A stretch of DNA of 64,000 nucleotides from Cladorhizidae sp. MBARI D1340-BT2 (lineage: Eukaryota > Porifera > Demospongiae > Poecilosclerida > Cladorhizidae): NCBI GenBank assembly GCA_028752905.1, contig JAQNBH010000015.1, forward strand, positions 15,378,156-15,442,155. The letters are read 5' to 3'. Below are positions 60,695-64,000 of the stretch, in pieces (the first letter of the stretch is position 1; every line of letters starts with the position of its first letter). A program made the translations under genes and the position numbers. The notes under the pieces are model-generated. The model saw nothing but the letters and a program-made list of their open reading frames with translations, was not told the origin of the DNA and searched no databases.

Positions 60695-61311
60695 TTGTCG
60701 GGGAAATTACCCTCTCCTGAGGCCTTCCTGCCTCAACGAATAACACTGGTCCGAGCAGAGACTACTTCTGGTAATTTCCACCGCGACGCCTAGGAGCTCA
60801 GGGTACTGGCTACACCACCAATCACCCCTCCTAGACCTAACTGGACAAGCCGTACCTCCGCCTCTCTCTCTAGGCCCTTTACGATCTTGCCCCTTTGGCC
60901 CCCTACCCTTCACTTGGGTAGATAAGTATTTGATTAAAATACAAGTCAATGCCAAAGACACATACAGAGTATAGTCTAACTTCTCTCTCTCTCTCTCTCT
61001 CTCTACTCTCCTTATATACATACATTCAGTCACATGATAATGATAGCCAATCCAATACTATAGTTCATTCTATCTGTAATCTTGGTCTTGGGTGTTCTTG
61101 TGGTATTCATTGTGGCTGTTCCCTTTTAGTCTTGGGTGTCTCCAATACTTGTGGTATTCACTGTGGCTGTTACCTTTTAGTTAATCTTAGTCTCTTGGGT
61201 GTACCAATGCTTGTGGTAGTAGTGATGCATTAACTGTGGGTTGTGGTGCCTGGCTAGGGGGTGTTGGTGGTATTATGTCAGGGAATGAAGGTGAGTGTTC
61301 TTTCCCTGACA
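60695..61311 (-). mobile_element. 3' LTR of a Ty3/gypsy-type retrotransposon (617 bp)
   Basis: Read on the minus strand it starts TGTCAGGGAAAGAACAC directly after a polypurine tract and ends CCCCGACA, so both ends carry the TG...CA form with a matching 8-bp inverted word (TGTCAGGG / CCCCGACA). It contains a TATA box (TATATAAGG at about 61012-61020), an (AG)n run at 60981-61004 and an internal repeat GTGGTATTCACTGTGGCTGT (plus strand) in about three copies. Its inner end is itself palindromic: TGTCAGGGAA...TTCCCTGACA over 36 bp (61276-61311). The outer flank TGACT (60690-60694) is the candidate target duplication; the partner is outside the window. Confidence 0.85.
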
Positions 61312-63136
61312 TTTCCCCCTCCTCTAGCCGTGAGTCGTACTCTCGGCTCAGGCCATCCGCGTTGCCGTTTTTGGCCCCCGATCGATAGGTGATGATATAA
61401 TCGTATTGCTGGAGATACATTCGCCATCTGGCTATTCGTCCATGGCTATCCCGCATTCTGTCCATATAAGTCAAGGGGTTGTGGTCCGTCTGGATCTCAA
61501 AGGCCACACCCTGGAGGTAGGTCCGAAAATGCTTCACTCCCTCAATTATGGCCAATGCCTCCCTCTCGATTGCCGAGTATCTTGTCTCTCGAGGCAGTAG
61601 CTTGCGAGATCCGTACGCGAGGGGATGATCCCCGCCGTCGTCGTCCATCTGGGACAGGACATACCCAATCCCCGAACTGGAAGCGTCCGTCTGTAGATAG
61701 AACTTTCGATTCCAGTGAGGTGTTCGGAGGACTGGGTAGTGTGTGAGCCTGTCCTTCAGGGTGGTGAAGGCTACTTGTTTCTCTGCTGTCCACTTGATGT
61801 GGTTTGGTTCTTCCTTGCGAGTCGCTGTTGAGAGTGGGGTGGCTATGGATGAGAAGTTAGGGATGAATTTTTGGTAGTAGCCGCAGACTCCCAAGAAGGC
61901 CCGGATGTCCTTCTTTGTCTTGGGCTGGCTGTAGGTCCGTATGGCCGCGACCTTTGCTGCTACTGGGTGTATCTTGCCGTACCCCACCTCGTGTCCCAAG
62001 TAGGTGCACTGATTTCTGCCGAACTGGCATTTCTTTTCGTTCACCGTCAAGCCTGCTCTCTGTAGCCTGGTGAATACCTCTGCTAGGTGGTTCACGTGTT
62101 CTTCCCATGTGTGGCTAAAAATAATGATGTCATCCAGGTACGGGGCGGCGTATTCGGTGGTATCGGCCAGGACGTTGTCCATCAACCACTGGAATGTGGA
62201 GGGGGCGGATGCCAAACCAAAGGGCATGGTTGTAAAGTGGTATTTTCCCCATGGAGTGACGAAGGCAGTCTTGGGTTGGCTTGCCTTCTCCATGGGTACT
62301 TGCCAATACCCTTTGGTTAGGTCCATTGTGGAGATCCACTTGGCCCCTCCTACTCGATCGATCAGCTCCTCGAAACGTGGGATGGGGTAAGGGTCGGCCT
62401 GTGTGATTAAGTTTAACTTCCGATAATCTACACAGAGCCGTTTCCCTCCGTCGGCCTTCGGTACGATCACCACCGGGGCTGCCCAGGGGCTCTTTGAGTG
62501 TACAATTAAGCCTTGTTGCAAGAGATCGTGGATTTCCTTCCTGAGGAACTCATGGGTGGTGTGGGCGAGCCTGTAGGCTGGTAGTCGGATGGGGGTGGCA
62601 TCCCCAGTGTCGATTGTGTGTTCCACCACTTCCGTTCGTCCTGGTCGTGTGCTGAAGAGGTTGGTGAACTTCTGAGTGAGTCGTCCCAGTTCCTCGGTCT
62701 GGGTTGTGTTGAGATTGGTTGGTGTGTCCTCTTCGTCTGGGTCAGAGTCTCCGGTCGTGGGACAGTCCGAGGCTACCATCGCGGCTGAACCGGGGGAGTG
62801 CCACGCCTTCATCCCGTTCACGTGGTAGACTCGGCTGCTCCGGGAACCCTGACCTGTGTTGATCTCATAAGTGACATCTGTTATTACTTTACTCACAGTC
62901 ATTGGCCCCTGCCACTCATTCATCAACTTGTTTTGTTTTTGGGGCCTAAAGACCAGCACTTGGTCTCCCACCTCGAAATGCCTACTCACAGCTTTTCTGT
63001 CATGCTGTCTTTTCTGGGCTACCTTTGCCTCCTCCTCACTGTGGGACGCTAGATCCCATACTAAATTCAACTTTTCCCTGAGAGTTCTCAGGTACTCCAC
63101 CACCTCTACCTCCTGGTCTGGCTTCCCCCCCTCCAC
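61187..63136 (-). CDS. pol: Ty3/gypsy pol, second part: integrase C-terminus, reverse transcriptase, RNase H
   Basis: This ORF of 649 codons copies element RNA into DNA. Residues 1-115 are the integrase tail: HFEVGDQVLVFRPQKQNKL, WQGPMTV and VYHVNGMKAWH. The reverse transcriptase follows (about 150-380), with GLIVHSKSPWAAPVVIVPKA, LCVDYRKLN, STMDLTKGYWQVPM, MPFGLASAPSTFQ and the active site YLDD at 333-336. RNase H shows FYLQTDASSSGIGYVLSQ, YSAIEREALAI and IQTDHNPL, ending NGNADGLSREYD. Integrase sequence lies before RT in the same ORF, the reverse of most gypsy elements and typical of Gmr1-like ones. The last 41 codons or so are encoded by the LTR. It overlaps the upstream integrase ORF by 31 bp in another frame. 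No internal stops are present, which suggests a young copy. Confidence 0.93.
   Translation of the reverse strand: MEGGKPDQEVEVVEYLRTLREKLNLVWDLASHSEEEAKVAQKRQHDRKAVSRHFEVGDQVLVFRPQKQNKLMNEWQGPMTVSKVITDVTYEINTGQGSRSSRVYHVNGMKAWHSPGSAAMVASDCPTTGDSDPDEEDTPTNLNTTQTEELGRLTQKFTNLFSTRPGRTEVVEHTIDTGDATPIRLPAYRLAHTTHEFLRKEIHDLLQQGLIVHSKSPWAAPVVIVPKADGGKRLCVDYRKLNLITQADPYPIPRFEELIDRVGGAKWISTMDLTKGYWQVPMEKASQPKTAFVTPWGKYHFTTMPFGLASAPSTFQWLMDNVLADTTEYAAPYLDDIIIFSHTWEEHVNHLAEVFTRLQRAGLTVNEKKCQFGRNQCTYLGHEVGYGKIHPVAAKVAAIRTYSQPKTKKDIRAFLGVCGYYQKFIPNFSSIATPLSTATRKEEPNHIKWTAEKQVAFTTLKDRLTHYPVLRTPHWNRKFYLQTDASSSGIGYVLSQMDDDGGDHPLAYGSRKLLPRETRYSAIEREALAIIEGVKHFRTYLQGVAFEIQTDHNPLTYMDRMRDSHGRIARWRMYLQQYDYIITYRSGAKNGNADGLSREYDSRLEEGEMSGKEHSPSFPDIIPPTPPSQAPQPTVNASLLPQALVHPRD
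61312..61324 (-). promoter_or_regulatory. Polypurine tract (plus-strand primer) of the LTR element
   Basis: GAGGAGGGGGAAA on the minus strand lies immediately before the LTR start TGTCAGGG. This is the usual place and composition for priming second-strand DNA synthesis. It lies inside the pol reading frame (residues LEEGEM). Confidence 0.85.
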
Positions 63137-63999
63137 AGGCTGGCTAGCTGCTCTATGGGCGTGTTCATGGGTGTTCCATACACTAGCTCATGGGGGGAAA
63201 ACCCAGTACTCCTGTGTTTGGTTGCTCTATATGACCAGAGTACAAACGGTAGGTAGTGGTCCCACTCCTTCTCACATGTACGCTTCTCCCCTAATTTCCT
63301 AAGGAGGTATTTGAGAGTCCCATTAAACCTCTCCACCATACCATCCGTCTGAGGGTGGTATGGGGAGGTTCTTATCTGCCTTATGCCCGTCATGGTGCAA
63401 AATTGTGACATTGTTCTTGAAATAAAGTTCGACCCGTTATCGGAGAGTATCTCCTCTGGGGTACCTATTCTCGCCGTCAAATCCAAGAGACACTCAATTA
63501 TTGTTTCTGAGGTGGTATTGGGGATGGGGTATGCCTCAGGCCACTTGGTAGCGTAGTCCATCACCACCAGTACGTACTTATTCCCCCTCCTTGTCCTACA
63601 CAAAGGCCCGAAAATATCCATGGCTAACCGCTGGAATGGTTTACCTATTACGGGGAGGGGGTGCAAGGGTGCGTACCGGGGTGTGACTGGCTTTGCCCTT
63701 TGGCACTGAGGACATACACCAATGAACTCACTCACATCCTTATGAAGGCCCGGCCAGTCGAGAGAGCGACGGATGGTTGCCATTGTGCGCTCCTGGCCGA
63801 AATGTCCTGCAATGGGGGAGCTGTGAGCCAATGCCAAAACCTCCTGTCGGTTGGGTTCGGGCACGGTGATGAGGGTTGGTCCTCCTTGCTCCAGTGGTCG
63901 ATGTACGAGGAGTCCCTCCTCCCAATGGTGCTTCTTAGCTGCTCCATCGGCGTCCTCCCGAGCTGGTTTGAGTGTGGGGTCGGTGAGTTGGGATTTTCT
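63106..63999 (-). CDS. pol: Ty3/gypsy pol, first part: integrase core (5' end beyond the window)
   Basis: The reading frame is open to the window edge and begins there with SQLTDPTLKPARED and HHWEEGLLVHRPLEQGG, typical of the region before the integrase zinc finger. The HHCC finger follows: LALAHSSPIAGHFG, then FIGVCPQCQRAKP. The catalytic DDE triad is visible as AMDIFGPL, ILSDNGSNF and HPQTDGMVERFNGTLK. It ends TPIEQLASLWRGG and then runs into a stop at 63106. The next ORF continues the same protein in another frame; the switch falls at a run of seven G (about 63124-63130 on the minus strand). This is either a 1-base indel, an assembly error in the homopolymer, or programmed frameshifting. 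Gag and the 5' LTR would lie to the right of the window. Confidence 0.92.
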   Translation of the reverse strand, partial: RKSQLTDPTLKPAREDADGAAKKHHWEEGLLVHRPLEQGGPTLITVPEPNRQEVLALAHSSPIAGHFGQERTMATIRRSLDWPGLHKDVSEFIGVCPQCQRAKPVTPRYAPLHPLPVIGKPFQRLAMDIFGPLCRTRRGNKYVLVVMDYATKWPEAYPIPNTTSETIIECLLDLTARIGTPEEILSDNGSNFISRTMSQFCTMTGIRQIRTSPYHPQTDGMVERFNGTLKYLLRKLGEKRTCEKEWDHYLPFVLWSYRATKHRSTGFSPHELVYGTPMNTPIEQLASLWRGGSQTRR

Positions 64000-64000
64000 T

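Larger units (their letters stand above)
60695..64000 (-). mobile_element. Gmr1-like Ty3/gypsy LTR retrotransposon, 3' part
   Basis: The 3.3 kb visible comprises integrase, reverse transcriptase, RNase H, polypurine tract and 3' LTR, all on the minus strand. It is inserted into an older LINE (plus strand). It is GC-richer than its surroundings and nearly free of disabling mutations, which points to recent insertion. The domain order IN-RT-RH is shared with the Gmr1 group described from deuterostomes and with many fish pol proteins. Confidence 0.88.

Noticed and set aside
61406..63302. Plus-strand ORFs opposite the pol gene
   Set aside because: They are antisense shadows of the integrase/RT reading frames.

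Overview
The window looks like nuclear DNA of an invertebrate animal. The evidence is a spliced gene for a large secreted/membrane EGF receptor, a TFIIIB subunit (BRF1) with animal-like exons, several LINE families, a hAT DNA transposon, a Ty3/gypsy-type LTR element, and very abundant mini- and microsatellites. Short introns, AT-rich spacers and the retroelement repertoire would suit a demosponge or another early-branching marine animal, but that placement is inference. There are no bacterial operons, rRNA genes or CRISPR arrays.

Layout. 1-9.8 kb is a nest of mobile DNA between inverted repeats: an 18-bp minisatellite (1.9-3.0 kb), a decayed copy of a repeat-associated protein family (4.1-5.2 kb), and inside it an apparently intact hAT transposon (5243-8659). 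10.5-10.9 kb holds a small unrecognised ORF. 11.3-16.2 kb is mostly satellite: a 17-bp array, a 37-bp array containing TTAGGG, and a 24/25-bp array, with a short internally deleted relative of the hAT element between the last two. 17.5-18.1 kb carries the first three exons of BRF1 on the minus strand, facing away from a possible small gene at 18.3-18.8 kb. A LINE 3' end lies at 19.3 kb. Two copies of a roughly 6.4-kb segment (A, 21638-28075; B, 32574-38919) flank a LINE relic (28.1-29.3 kb) and a broken duplicate of the 3' end of the main gene (29.6-31.7 kb).

The main gene is at 40771-56035, plus strand. I could follow 25 exons with consistent splice phases. They encode about 1540 residues: signal peptide, one LDL-receptor class B (YWTD) beta-propeller, one plain EGF and about 26 calcium-binding-type EGF domains, a Ser/Thr-rich stalk, one transmembrane helix and a short tail. 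Its EGF part has grown by tandem duplication of three-exon blocks.

56.6-57.2 kb is a 32-bp array derived from a palindromic repeat family found at about ten places in the window. 59.7-60.7 kb is a dead LINE, interrupted by a Ty3/gypsy element on the minus strand (60695 to beyond the window end). Its pol has integrase before reverse transcriptase/RNase H, the unusual order of the Gmr1-like group.

The genes do not form a pathway. The biology visible here is one large receptor gene and one housekeeping gene embedded in repeats, with clear cases of nesting, tandem growth and segmental duplication.
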